This document shows, one piece after another, positions 7,926 to 19,713 of a stretch of 64,000 bases of DNA. Source of the stretch: Pseudomonadota bacterium (GTDB lineage Bacteria > Pseudomonadota > Alphaproteobacteria > Rhizobiales > MH13); NCBI GenBank assembly GCA_039024915.1, contig JBCCPK010000001.1:248001-312000 (forward strand), in the 5' to 3' direction. Below the pieces are notes generated by a model. That model ran no database searches. It was not told the DNA's origin and was given only the letters and a program-made list of their open reading frames with translations. Every line of letters begins with the position of its first letter. The stretch's first letter is position 1. The position numbers and the translations under genes are program-made.

Positions 7926-9284
7926 TTACAGGAAAATGCTGTGCTCGATCGACGAAATGTGGTCAGCGAAGCTGCGATATTCAGCTCGTTTGAGAGCGCA
8001 GAAAAGCTTGCAATAGTCCGGACCCAAAGAATTTGAAACGAAGTCACTTGTTTCAAAGCGCGTGATCGCGTCCTCCATCGATGAGCTCAGCCGGGTCAGT
8101 TCGCTGTCTTCGTAGGCGTTGCCTTCAGATGCAGGAACCGGAGGTCGGCCCTCGTCCATCCCTTTGACCATGGCCGCTAAAACAAGAGCCATAACGATAT
8201 AGGGGTTCGCATCGGCACCGGCGAGACGGTGTTCGAGCCGTCGCGCGGGCGGATCGGCTCGGGGCAAACGAACCGCAACCGAGCGGTTATTTTCGCCCCA
8301 GCTGAGCGACGCAGGAGCATAGGAACCTGGCTCCATTCGGCGAAAGCCATTGTAGGAATGGACAAAGCCCAGCTGTGCGTCGGCCATGGTCTCAAGGCAT
8401 CCCGCGACCGCGAGGCGCAAAGTATCTTCGCCTGTCTGAGGATTTGCAAAGACGGGCCCACCCTGCCCCACCAACGACACATGTACGTGCATGCCATTTC
8501 CCGGCTGATCGGAGAAGGGCTTGGCCATGAACGTCACATCGGTTGCATGGGCCTTGGCGACGGCGCTGATTAAGCGCTTCAACATCACCGCATCATCGGC
8601 GGCGCCGAGCGGGTCGCGATGCTTGAGATTGATCTCGTACTGGCCCGGAGCAGCCTCAGATACGCACGCGTCGATGGGTATATCTTGCTGTACGCATGCG
8701 CTTAGGATGGCGTCCATCAACGGCCGGTGACGGTCCAGATCACGCAGCGCATACATGTCCTGTTGATCGGGACCGGCGGGCAGTGTGCCAATGGGGTGCG
8801 GACGACCGGTGTGCTCACTGCGCTCGTAAATATAGAACTCAAGCTCCAGAGCCACTTGCGCCGTAAGCCCTCTCTCCTCAAGACGCGCGACTTGCGCGGC
8901 GAGCACGTGCCTCGGATCACCCATGAACGGGCTGCCATCGCTGTGATGCATCGTGAGCATGGCCTGGACCGTGGGGCGCTTCGCCCAAGGCATGCTCAAG
9001 GTGCGCCCAGCAACGGGCAGACACAGCGCATCCTTGTCGCCGGAGGAAATGTGCAGCCCGGTTTCATGGACCTCCCGGCCCCAAACATCGACGCCCATAA
9101 GGGAGTAGGGAAAAGCGACGCCATCCGAGAGCTTGCTCAAAGCTGAGCCGGGCAGCCATTTGCCGCGCAGGATAGCGTTGGGATCGGTGAGAAAGACCTC
9201 GATCGACTGAGGGTCGGTCTGCGAGCTAGCGTTCATAGGCGTTCGTCGACTTGGGCCGGAGGGTGGGAGCAGGACGGCATTCAT
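7926..9284 (-). CDS. puuA: Glutamine synthetase family protein, gamma-glutamylputrescine synthetase type
   Basis: 452 residues of the class GS-III/PuuA-like glutamine synthetase family. Visible catalytic blocks are ELEFYIYE (first metal glutamate), APGQYEINLKH, FMAKPFSDQPGNGMHVHVSL and the substrate loop RLPRADPPARRLEHRLAGADANPY. In polyamine breakdown PuuA joins glutamate to putrescine with ATP. The position between a putrescine transporter and aminotransferase/oxidase genes supports that role, but other glutamyl-amide ligases look similar. ATG 9284 has a GGGGGG stretch eight bases upstream; ATG 9236 is an in-frame alternative matching the usual family start. It diverges from a second glutamine-synthetase paralogue across 138 bp. 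Confidence 0.82.
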   Translation of the reverse strand: MNAVLLPPSGPSRRTPMNASSQTDPQSIEVFLTDPNAILRGKWLPGSALSKLSDGVAFPYSLMGVDVWGREVHETGLHISSGDKDALCLPVAGRTLSMPWAKRPTVQAMLTMHHSDGSPFMGDPRHVLAAQVARLEERGLTAQVALELEFYIYERSEHTGRPHPIGTLPAGPDQQDMYALRDLDRHRPLMDAILSACVQQDIPIDACVSEAAPGQYEINLKHRDPLGAADDAVMLKRLISAVAKAHATDVTFMAKPFSDQPGNGMHVHVSLVGQGGPVFANPQTGEDTLRLAVAGCLETMADAQLGFVHSYNGFRRMEPGSYAPASLSWGENNRSVAVRLPRADPPARRLEHRLAGADANPYIVMALVLAAMVKGMDEGRPPVPASEGNAYEDSELTRLSSSMEDAITRFETSDFVSNSLGPDYCKLFCALKRAEYRSFADHISSIEHSIFL

Positions 9285-9422
9285 AGAGCATACCCCCCAA
9301 AACCTCCGTTCTCAGCGCTTTTCGCTCCATTGTCGAGGACCGAGGTTGCCAGAAACCTCAGCCTTGAGACGCCAGCGGATCGGGTCTAACGATGATGGTC
9401 AACGTATCAGCTTGGAAAAGCC

Positions 9423-10856
9423 ATGCATCAGCCCCAGCACCAGGCAACGCCACCATTGGAGTTCGCTGAAGACGCTCCCATCAGCCTGGAGCGAGGCGTA
9501 CGCGACGCTGCCGAGGCGCTTGCCTGGCTGTCGGAGCGCGGCATTGAGGACATTGAGTGCATCGTGCCGGATCAGGCTGGCGTTGCGCGCGGCAAGATGA
9601 TGCCTGTCTCGAAGTATTTTTCGAGCGCAACCATGACAATGCCGAGCGCCATCTTTCGGCAGACCATCGCTGGCGAATACCCCGAAGAGAACAAGTTCTT
9701 CCGTTACGATCCGCGCGATGGTGATCTGTTATTTCAGCCCGACTATTCAACGTTGAGCGTCGTTCCGTGGGAGAGCGATCCAACGGCACAGCTTATTCAC
9801 GACGCCTACGAGCGCACCGGTGAGCCCTTTTCGTCTTCACCGCGTCAGGTCTTGCAACGGGTGGTAGGCCTTTATGAGGCGCGTGGCTGGCGGCCCGTGG
9901 TGGCACCGGAGGTGGAATTCTACCTTATCAAGCCAAACAAGGACCCCGACTACCCGCTTGAACCGCCAATTGGGCGCTCGGGACGTCCCGAATCGGGGCG
10001 CAAAAGCTACTCCATCTCCGCACTCAATGAGTTCGATGATGTGATCGACGACATCTACGATTTCTCCGAGAAGCAAGGGCTGGAGATCGACACGCTAATC
10101 CATGAGGAAGGCAAGGCGCAGATGGAAATCAATCTGCGCCATGGCGACCCGATTACGTTGGCGGATCAGGTCTTTCTGTTCAAGCGGACCATTCGGGAAG
10201 CGGCCCTGCGCCACGAGATGTACGCGACCTTCATGGCCAAGCCCATGTCGCCGGAGCCTGGTTCAGCGATGCATATCCACCAATCCGTCGTGGATGCGGA
10301 GACGGGCCAAACGATCTTTTCGGACGCCGAAGAGGGTGGGGCGACACCGGCCTTCCACGGCTTCATAGCCGGCCAGCAACGGTATCTGCCGCATGTCATG
10401 GCGATCCTTGCGCCCTATGTGAACAGTTATCGCCGCCTCGCCCGGGGCGCGCTGGGCTCGCCACCGATCAACCTGCATTGGGGTCATGACAACCGCACTG
10501 TGGGGCTGCGCGTGCCGACATCGTCGGCGTCTGCGCGGCGGCTCGAGAACCGTGTTCCGGGATCGGACTGCAACCCTTATCTTGCGCTCGCTGCGTCGCT
10601 GGCCTGCGGCTATCTGGGCATGGTGGCAGGACTGATGCCGGATGATCCCATCGAAGATTGGGGCCATGACCTGCCTTACGGTCTGCCACGCTCGCTTAAC
10701 GACGCGCTCGATGAACTGACCGCTGATGAGGGCTTGGTGGATATCTTAGGCCGAACTTTCGTTTACACTTTCAAAGCGATCAAGGAAGCGGAGTACGACA
10801 CTTTCATGCGCGTTATCAGTCCCTGGGAACGCGAGCATCTGCTGCTAAGCGTTTAA
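9423..10856 (+). CDS. Second glutamine synthetase family paralogue (PuuA-like)
   Basis: 477 residues, a clear paralogue of the neighbouring divergent gene but longer at the N-terminus. Diagnostic blocks are PDQAGVARGKMMPVSKYF, APEVEFYLIK with the metal-binding glutamates, EEGKAQMEINLRHGDP, MAKPMSPEPGSAMHIHQS and RVPTSSASARRLENRVPGSD. The same family contains gamma-glutamylputrescine synthetase and other glutamyl-amine ligases. The two paralogues may act on different amines or at different times, since they belong to separate, divergent transcription units. The plus-strand unit continues into an aminotransferase (15-bp gap) and an FAD oxidase. Exact substrate is not deducible from the sequence. 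Confidence 0.82.
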   Translation: MHQPQHQATPPLEFAEDAPISLERGVRDAAEALAWLSERGIEDIECIVPDQAGVARGKMMPVSKYFSSATMTMPSAIFRQTIAGEYPEENKFFRYDPRDGDLLFQPDYSTLSVVPWESDPTAQLIHDAYERTGEPFSSSPRQVLQRVVGLYEARGWRPVVAPEVEFYLIKPNKDPDYPLEPPIGRSGRPESGRKSYSISALNEFDDVIDDIYDFSEKQGLEIDTLIHEEGKAQMEINLRHGDPITLADQVFLFKRTIREAALRHEMYATFMAKPMSPEPGSAMHIHQSVVDAETGQTIFSDAEEGGATPAFHGFIAGQQRYLPHVMAILAPYVNSYRRLARGALGSPPINLHWGHDNRTVGLRVPTSSASARRLENRVPGSDCNPYLALAASLACGYLGMVAGLMPDDPIEDWGHDLPYGLPRSLNDALDELTADEGLVDILGRTFVYTFKAIKEAEYDTFMRVISPWEREHLLLSV

Positions 10857-10871
10857 CGGAATGCGTCGGTC

Positions 10872-12260
10872 ATGAACGAGCTATCCAACGCCTATCCCAC
10901 CGCCGCGTTGCGCGAGTTAGACGCGCGACACCATCTGCATCCGTTTACCGATCATGGGGCACTTCGTGCGGAGGGCAGCCGTGTTATTGTGAAAGGCGAA
11001 GGCGTTTGGCTCACCGATAGCGATGGTAACCGGATCATGGACGGTATGGCCGGCTTGTGGAACGTCCAGGTTGGCCACGGGCGACACGAAATTGTCGATG
11101 CGGTCGCCACGCAGATGCGTGAGCTGTCGTATTACAACACTTTTTTCAAGACGACCCATCCGCCGGTGGTCGCGCTCTCTCACAAGCTCGCGGAACTGGC
11201 GCCTGAGCCCTACAATCAGTTTTTTTATGTCTCCTCGGGGTCCGAGGCTAACGATACAGCCCTGCGATTGGTGCGGCATTATTGGGACCTTCAAGGAAAG
11301 CCCGAGAAAAAGACCATCATCACCCGCTGGAACGCCTATCACGGCTCAACCGTCGCAGGGGCGAGCCTGGGCGGCATGGCGGCGATGCACAAACAAGGCG
11401 ATCTCCCGATCCCTGGCATCCACCATATCGACCAACCCTACTGGTTTGGTGAGGGTGGCGATAGGAGCCCGGACGAATTCGGGGTCGTTGCCGCGCGAAA
11501 GCTCGCTGACGCGATCGACGCCATCGGACATGACAAGGTGGCCGCATTCATGGCGGAGCCGATCCAGGGGGCTGGAGGCGTCATCATACCGCCCGAAACC
11601 TATTGGCCGGAAATCAAGCGAGTGCTGGCCGATCGCGATATTCTACTTGTCGCAGACGAGGTGATCTCGGGCTTCGGTCGCCTTGGCGCGTGGTTTGGCT
11701 CAACCATCTACGACATTGAACCTGAAATCGTGACGCTCGCCAAAGGTATCACGTCGGGTTACCTGCCATTGGGTGCGGTGATGGTCCATGACGACATTGC
11801 GGCTGTGATTGAAGAGCAAGGCGGGGAGTTCTTCCACGGCACAACCTACGCCGGCCATCCGGCCTGTGCGGCTGCTGCGATGGCCAATCTGGAGATCATG
11901 GAGCGGGAAGCCGTCCCTGACCATGTCCGCACGGTGGCGGCGCCGATGATGGCAACACTGTTTGAAGAAATCGGTGATCATCCATTGGTTGGGGAAGCGC
12001 GGACCAAAGGCCTGCTTGGTGCACTGGAGTTGGTGCCTGGTAAGCCCGTGCGCGACCGATTCCCAAGTGAGGGTGAGGTCGGAACGATTTGTCGGGATAT
12101 CGCCTTCGACCATGGGCTCGTCATGCGCGCGGTGCGCGATACTATGATCCTCTCGCCTCCCCTCGTTATTACACCGGACGAGTTGGCTTGGATGGCGAAA
12201 ACGGTGACCGAAATTTTCGATGAGACGGGAGCGGAACTTAAACGCCGTGGGCTTTGGTAG
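10872..12260 (+). CDS. spuC: Class III PLP aminotransferase, putrescine-pyruvate (SpuC) type
   Basis: 462 residues with the class III aminotransferase layout. The start MDGMAGLWNVQVGHG and YNTFFKTTHPP blocks are typical of putrescine/omega-amino acid:pyruvate transaminases. SSGSEANDTALRLVRHYW binds the cofactor phosphate, LLVADEVISGFGRLG carries the PLP-ring aspartate, and LAKGITSGYLPLGAV holds the Schiff-base lysine. Putrescine transamination gives 4-aminobutanal. Together with the adjacent gamma-glutamylation genes it suggests two parallel routes out of putrescine, or use of gamma-glutamyl intermediates. It is cotranscribed with the upstream ligase and overlaps the downstream oxidase start by 7 bp. 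The substrate remains an inference from neighbourhood and family. Confidence 0.85.
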   Translation: MNELSNAYPTAALRELDARHHLHPFTDHGALRAEGSRVIVKGEGVWLTDSDGNRIMDGMAGLWNVQVGHGRHEIVDAVATQMRELSYYNTFFKTTHPPVVALSHKLAELAPEPYNQFFYVSSGSEANDTALRLVRHYWDLQGKPEKKTIITRWNAYHGSTVAGASLGGMAAMHKQGDLPIPGIHHIDQPYWFGEGGDRSPDEFGVVAARKLADAIDAIGHDKVAAFMAEPIQGAGGVIIPPETYWPEIKRVLADRDILLVADEVISGFGRLGAWFGSTIYDIEPEIVTLAKGITSGYLPLGAVMVHDDIAAVIEEQGGEFFHGTTYAGHPACAAAAMANLEIMEREAVPDHVRTVAAPMMATLFEEIGDHPLVGEARTKGLLGALELVPGKPVRDRFPSEGEVGTICRDIAFDHGLVMRAVRDTMILSPPLVITPDELAWMAKTVTEIFDETGAELKRRGLW

Positions 12261-13540
12261 AGCACGCGTCAAGTTGGTACGCCGCCAGCCTGCCGCCAGA
12301 CCTCGATACACTTCGTGACCCGCTCGATGGCGATGCAAGTTTCGACGTCAGCATCGTTGGTGGCGGGTTCACGGGCATATCAGCTGCATACCATCTGGCG
12401 AAAGCAGGCTTCCGCGTCATCGTCCTTGAGGCGCAGCGCGTTGGTTGGGGCGCGTCTGGCCGCAATGGCGGGCAAATCCATCCCGGGTTCCGTAAAGAGC
12501 TTAGCTGGTTCGCCGAAAAGATGGGCGACGATATCGCCGAACGCGTCAAGAGCGCAGCAGATGATGCGCTTGCACATCTCGACGGGCTCATAAGGGACCA
12601 CGCGATTGCCTGTGACCGCAAGTATGGGCTCATCACAGCATGCCGAAGCCAGAAAGACTTCGAAGAGGAGATCTTGGCTGCCGAGGAAGCGCAGACGCGC
12701 TTTGGTGCCGATGCTCCCGATATTCTCGATGCCGGACAAACCAGCGATGCGCTTGGTACGAGCGGGCATGTCGGTGGGCTTGTCGATCATCGTGGAGGCC
12801 ACCTGCATCCGCTCAGCTTTGTAACAGCACTTGCAAAGGCTGCAGAAGCCGAAGGCGCCGTGGTCTGCGACAGGACGCCTGTTTTGTCCATCGAGACTGG
12901 TAGCGGGCATGTCGCCGCTGTCACCGCTCGCGGTACGGTTTCGGCGCAGACAATGGTTTTGTGCGGCAACGGGCTGATGAAGGGCCTTAATCGGGAAATG
13001 GATTCTCGGGTGCTGCCCATTACCAACTTCATCGTTGCAACCGAGCCCATTGGTGCAGGCGCACCCAACGGCATCCTACAAGGAGGTATGGCCGCCGCCG
13101 ACACCCGGTTCATCGTCCGCTACTGGCGCCCAACGCCAGACGGTCGGTTACTGTTTGGTGGTGGCGAGAAATTCCACACAGCTTTTCCCGATGACCTGGC
13201 GGCGTTCGTACGCCCACACCTGGTGGATATTTATCCCAGTCTTGCCGAAACTCCGATCGCATTTGCCTGGGGCGGGACGCTGGCGGTGACGCAGCATCGT
13301 CTGCCCTTCATACGGAGGGTGGACAACAGGATCACCGTCGCTGCGGGCTTCTCGGGACAGGGGGTGGTTAACGCACCCTTCGCTGGCAAAATCATCGCCG
13401 ACGCTCTTCGTCATGACGATAATCTGCTCGACTTAATGAGCACCTTTCCTTGTCCACGTTTTCCAGGTGGTCCCGCCTTTCGGGCGCCGATCCTTTTCCT
13501 GGCGATGAGCTACTTTGCGCTGCGCGATCGGATCGGTTAG
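12254..13540 (+). CDS. puuB: FAD-dependent gamma-glutamylputrescine oxidase-like protein
   Basis: 428 residues, DadA/PuuB-type flavoprotein. The N-terminal Rossmann motif VSIVGGGFTGISAAYHL and the following WGASGRNGGQ are the FAD signature of this group; near the C-terminus GFSGQGVVNAPFAGKIIAD is the second FAD contact. PuuB oxidises gamma-glutamylputrescine to the aldehyde, releasing ammonia and hydrogen peroxide. The start is a TTG at 12254 inside the aminotransferase end; no ATG or GTG nearby keeps the N-terminal residues before the FAD motif. It closes a plus-strand unit with the ligase and aminotransferase. The aldehyde dehydrogenase (PuuC) and amidohydrolase (PuuD) of the classic pathway are not in the window. 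Confidence 0.83.
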   Translation: MVEHASSWYAASLPPDLDTLRDPLDGDASFDVSIVGGGFTGISAAYHLAKAGFRVIVLEAQRVGWGASGRNGGQIHPGFRKELSWFAEKMGDDIAERVKSAADDALAHLDGLIRDHAIACDRKYGLITACRSQKDFEEEILAAEEAQTRFGADAPDILDAGQTSDALGTSGHVGGLVDHRGGHLHPLSFVTALAKAAEAEGAVVCDRTPVLSIETGSGHVAAVTARGTVSAQTMVLCGNGLMKGLNREMDSRVLPITNFIVATEPIGAGAPNGILQGGMAAADTRFIVRYWRPTPDGRLLFGGGEKFHTAFPDDLAAFVRPHLVDIYPSLAETPIAFAWGGTLAVTQHRLPFIRRVDNRITVAAGFSGQGVVNAPFAGKIIADALRHDDNLLDLMSTFPCPRFPGGPAFRAPILFLAMSYFALRDRIG

Positions 13541-13555
13541 CCCGCCAGAGAACGT

Positions 13556-13590
13556 TTCCAAATTGGAACAGCCGCTTTTCCAGATTGGAA
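13556..13590. promoter_or_regulatory. Pair of direct-repeated palindromes, candidate operator
   Basis: Two near-identical 13-bp palindromes, TTCCAAATTGGAA (13556-13568) and TTCCAGATTGGAA (13578-13590), lie 22 bp apart centre to centre, two helical turns. They sit in the 174-bp gap between the oxidase gene and the cyclic-di-GMP gene, about 125-160 bp upstream of the latter. Such spacing suits cooperative binding of a dimeric regulator on one face of DNA. The regulator is unknown, and a role at the end of the preceding gene is also possible. Confidence 0.4.
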
Positions 13591-13714
13591 CAAATGCAGC
13601 GATTTAGAAACCGGTTGTTAAGCTGGATAACGTAGCGGTATTGCGTCGGGGTCAGTCGGCCGCCGATCTACGGTAAGCCCAATCCCTTGTTTCGTGTTAG
13701 GATTGTGACCGACG

Positions 13715-16042
13715 ATGGCATCGAAGCCAAAACAAACTGCGACCAGCCATAATGCGCCAAAGGCGCTCCACCCGCTGATTAAGCAGCAGGTGACCGATGC
13801 AACGCAATCAGGCAAGCTGGACGTTGAGCGACTGCTGGAGGCAGTCAGCGCTTGCTATTCTGCCAGCAGTGCAATTGCTGAAGAAGTCCTCGACCGCGGC
13901 CTCACAACGTCCCAAAACCAATTTCAGGGACGTACGCCGACCCAGCACGTTGCTGCGGGTGGGCTCAGCCTGCCAACCACAAGCCTCGACTTGTTGGACG
14001 ATGGCGTCATCATGGTCGACCATCGGGGACGCATCGCGCTTATCAACAAAGCAGCCTGGCAGCTGCTGGGCCTCGAAGTGCACGTACCGCGTGCCGCATT
14101 ATCTGAAGCGCCACTTCGCGAAGCGTTTCGGCACGTCTCAAACGCGACGGAACCGCGATTAAGCCCCGCTGCGGACGGCAGCAGGCAGCCCGGCGCAACC
14201 GCTTCACCAACCCTCGAAGACTTGATCACGGCAATTGCCGACGGTGAACTAGCGACCCGCTTCGAAGCCGCGCCGCTGACGGTTAGCGGAAAAGTTGGTG
14301 GAGACCTGATGATCTACACCCAGTCTATCGAGGGCGGCAACTGTCTGTTGACCGTTCGTGCAAGCCATGAACAGGCAGAGCAGGTTCGACGCCTCCGCAT
14401 GGCTGAACAAGAGTACAACAGCCTCTTCGATAATGCTGTGATTGGGATTTATCGCTCTAGTATCGAAGGTCGGCAATTGCGCGCCAACCCTGCCCTGGTA
14501 CGCCTGAACGGTTACCGTACCGAGGATGACTTACTTAAGAGTGTCAACGACATAGCCCGCGAATGGTATGTTCAACCCGGTCGGCGCGAAACGTTCCGGC
14601 GCGAGATGCTCGAGAAAGGTCGCATCACCGACTTCGTATCGGAAGTCTATCGCCATAACACCCGGGAACGGATTTGGGTTTCCGAGAACGCTTGGCTCGT
14701 GCGCGACCTAGACGGCAATCCACTTTACTTTGAGGGGACAGTGGTCGACGCCAGCGACCGCATGGCCGCCGAGGAGGAGATCAGCCACCTTGCGCACCAT
14801 GATCACCTGACAGGCCTTCCCAACCGCTTCATGCTTCTGAAAAAGCTGCGCGAGGCGATCCTGCAACCCCATACCGCGTCATCAGTGGCTGTGCTGTGTC
14901 TCGATCTCGATCACTTTAAAGATGTGAACGATACGCTCGGCCATCAGGCTGGCGACCGTCTACTGGTCTCTGTTGGCAAACGGCTCCGGCGTTCGATCAA
15001 GGCGGGTGACACCCTTGCGCGTCTAGGCGGTGATGAATTCACGATCCTTCAGACAGGTGTGCGTAACCGCAGGGACTCCGAAGCCCTCGCCCGCAGGATT
15101 GTTCGCACTTTGAATGAACCGTTCATGATTGGCGAAAACCAAGTGAACATCGGCGTGAGCGTCGGTGTTGCCAGTTTCCAGGGTCAGGAACCCGCTGAAC
15201 TTCTTCGCGATGCTGATGTCGCGCTTTATGAAGCCAAAAAGGCTGGCCGCAAGACGTACGCTTTTTACACCGAAGCGATGGGCGAGGCCCTACGAGATCG
15301 GCGCGAGCTCGAAGACGATCTTCGTGTTGCGATCGAAAAAGGCGAATTCCAGCTTTACTTGCAACCGATCGTCTGCGCGCAGACCGCCGAGGTTAAAGTC
15401 TATGAGGCGCTTTTGCGGTGGGATCACCCGGCACGTGGGGCAGTTTCTCCAAGCCGGTTCGTATCAATTGCTGAAGAGAGCAGCCTTATGCTGGCTTTGG
15501 GTGATTGGGTCCTCGAGAAGAGCGTTCAGACAGCCTCACGCCTACCGAGAGGCCGTCGATTGGCCATGAACCTTTCTCCCTTGCAATTACGGGATCCAAA
15601 GTTCGTGCAGCGAGTGAGCGACACGCTTAAGCAATACAAGGTCGAAGCAGACCGGTTAGAGCTCGAGATCACCGAAACGGTGATTATGTCAGACGATGCC
15701 CGCACAATGCAGACGCTTAACGAGCTTCGCGACCTCGGTCTAAGGCTAGCGCTGGATGATTTCGGCACGGGACACGCATCGCTGAGCTACTTGCGGCGGT
15801 TCCCCTTCGATAAGATCAAAATAGACAAGTCGTTTGTCGAACGCATTATCGAAGACCCCATCAGCGCGGCCGTTGTACGGGCAGTCAGTTCGCTCGGTGC
15901 AGACCTCGGTGCTGAAGTCGTCGCTGAGGGCGTCGAAACTGAGGCACAGGTCGAAGCTCTGCGCCGAGAGGGTTGCGGACTGTTCCAAGGGTTCCTATTT
16001 GGCAGACCGGAGCCATGGGCGCAGCAGCTGGAAAAAGCGTGA
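13715..16042 (+). CDS. PAS-PAS-GGDEF-EAL cyclic-di-GMP signalling protein
   Basis: 775 residues, no clear membrane segment, so probably cytoplasmic. A first PAS-like segment begins near residue 90 (LDDGVIMVDHRGRIALINKAA) and a second near residue 235 (YNSLFDNAVIGIYRS), followed by the PAC-like ENAWLVRDLDGNPLYFEGTV. The GGDEF domain begins near 360 (HHDHLTGLPNR) with an intact LGGDEFT active-site loop near 438. The EAL domain has the EALLRW motif near 563, ITETV, DDFGTGH and AEGVET, so all metal-binding residues of an active phosphodiesterase appear present. Both synthesis and breakdown of c-di-GMP are therefore possible, with direction set by the PAS signal. It is a single-gene unit downstream of two palindromes and convergent with pgm. 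Confidence 0.93.
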   Translation: MASKPKQTATSHNAPKALHPLIKQQVTDATQSGKLDVERLLEAVSACYSASSAIAEEVLDRGLTTSQNQFQGRTPTQHVAAGGLSLPTTSLDLLDDGVIMVDHRGRIALINKAAWQLLGLEVHVPRAALSEAPLREAFRHVSNATEPRLSPAADGSRQPGATASPTLEDLITAIADGELATRFEAAPLTVSGKVGGDLMIYTQSIEGGNCLLTVRASHEQAEQVRRLRMAEQEYNSLFDNAVIGIYRSSIEGRQLRANPALVRLNGYRTEDDLLKSVNDIAREWYVQPGRRETFRREMLEKGRITDFVSEVYRHNTRERIWVSENAWLVRDLDGNPLYFEGTVVDASDRMAAEEEISHLAHHDHLTGLPNRFMLLKKLREAILQPHTASSVAVLCLDLDHFKDVNDTLGHQAGDRLLVSVGKRLRRSIKAGDTLARLGGDEFTILQTGVRNRRDSEALARRIVRTLNEPFMIGENQVNIGVSVGVASFQGQEPAELLRDADVALYEAKKAGRKTYAFYTEAMGEALRDRRELEDDLRVAIEKGEFQLYLQPIVCAQTAEVKVYEALLRWDHPARGAVSPSRFVSIAEESSLMLALGDWVLEKSVQTASRLPRGRRLAMNLSPLQLRDPKFVQRVSDTLKQYKVEADRLELEITETVIMSDDARTMQTLNELRDLGLRLALDDFGTGHASLSYLRRFPFDKIKIDKSFVERIIEDPISAAVVRAVSSLGADLGAEVVAEGVETEAQVEALRREGCGLFQGFLFGRPEPWAQQLEKA

Positions 16043-16168
16043 ACTGATCCCGCGTCTGTTCATCGGAATGAGCGCTGAGCGACGTAAAACCTCGCTGAGT
16101 AACGGCCTTTTACACAGTGACTGGCAGGTCGCTCTGTCGCTCCAGATCTTCAGGGCCCATCATCGGGT

Positions 16169-19705
<3,537 letters not shown>

Positions 19706-19713
<8 letters not shown>

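Noticed and set aside
11700-12338. 212-codon minus-strand frame opposite the aminotransferase
   Set aside because: Antisense of a class III aminotransferase with all motifs in place.
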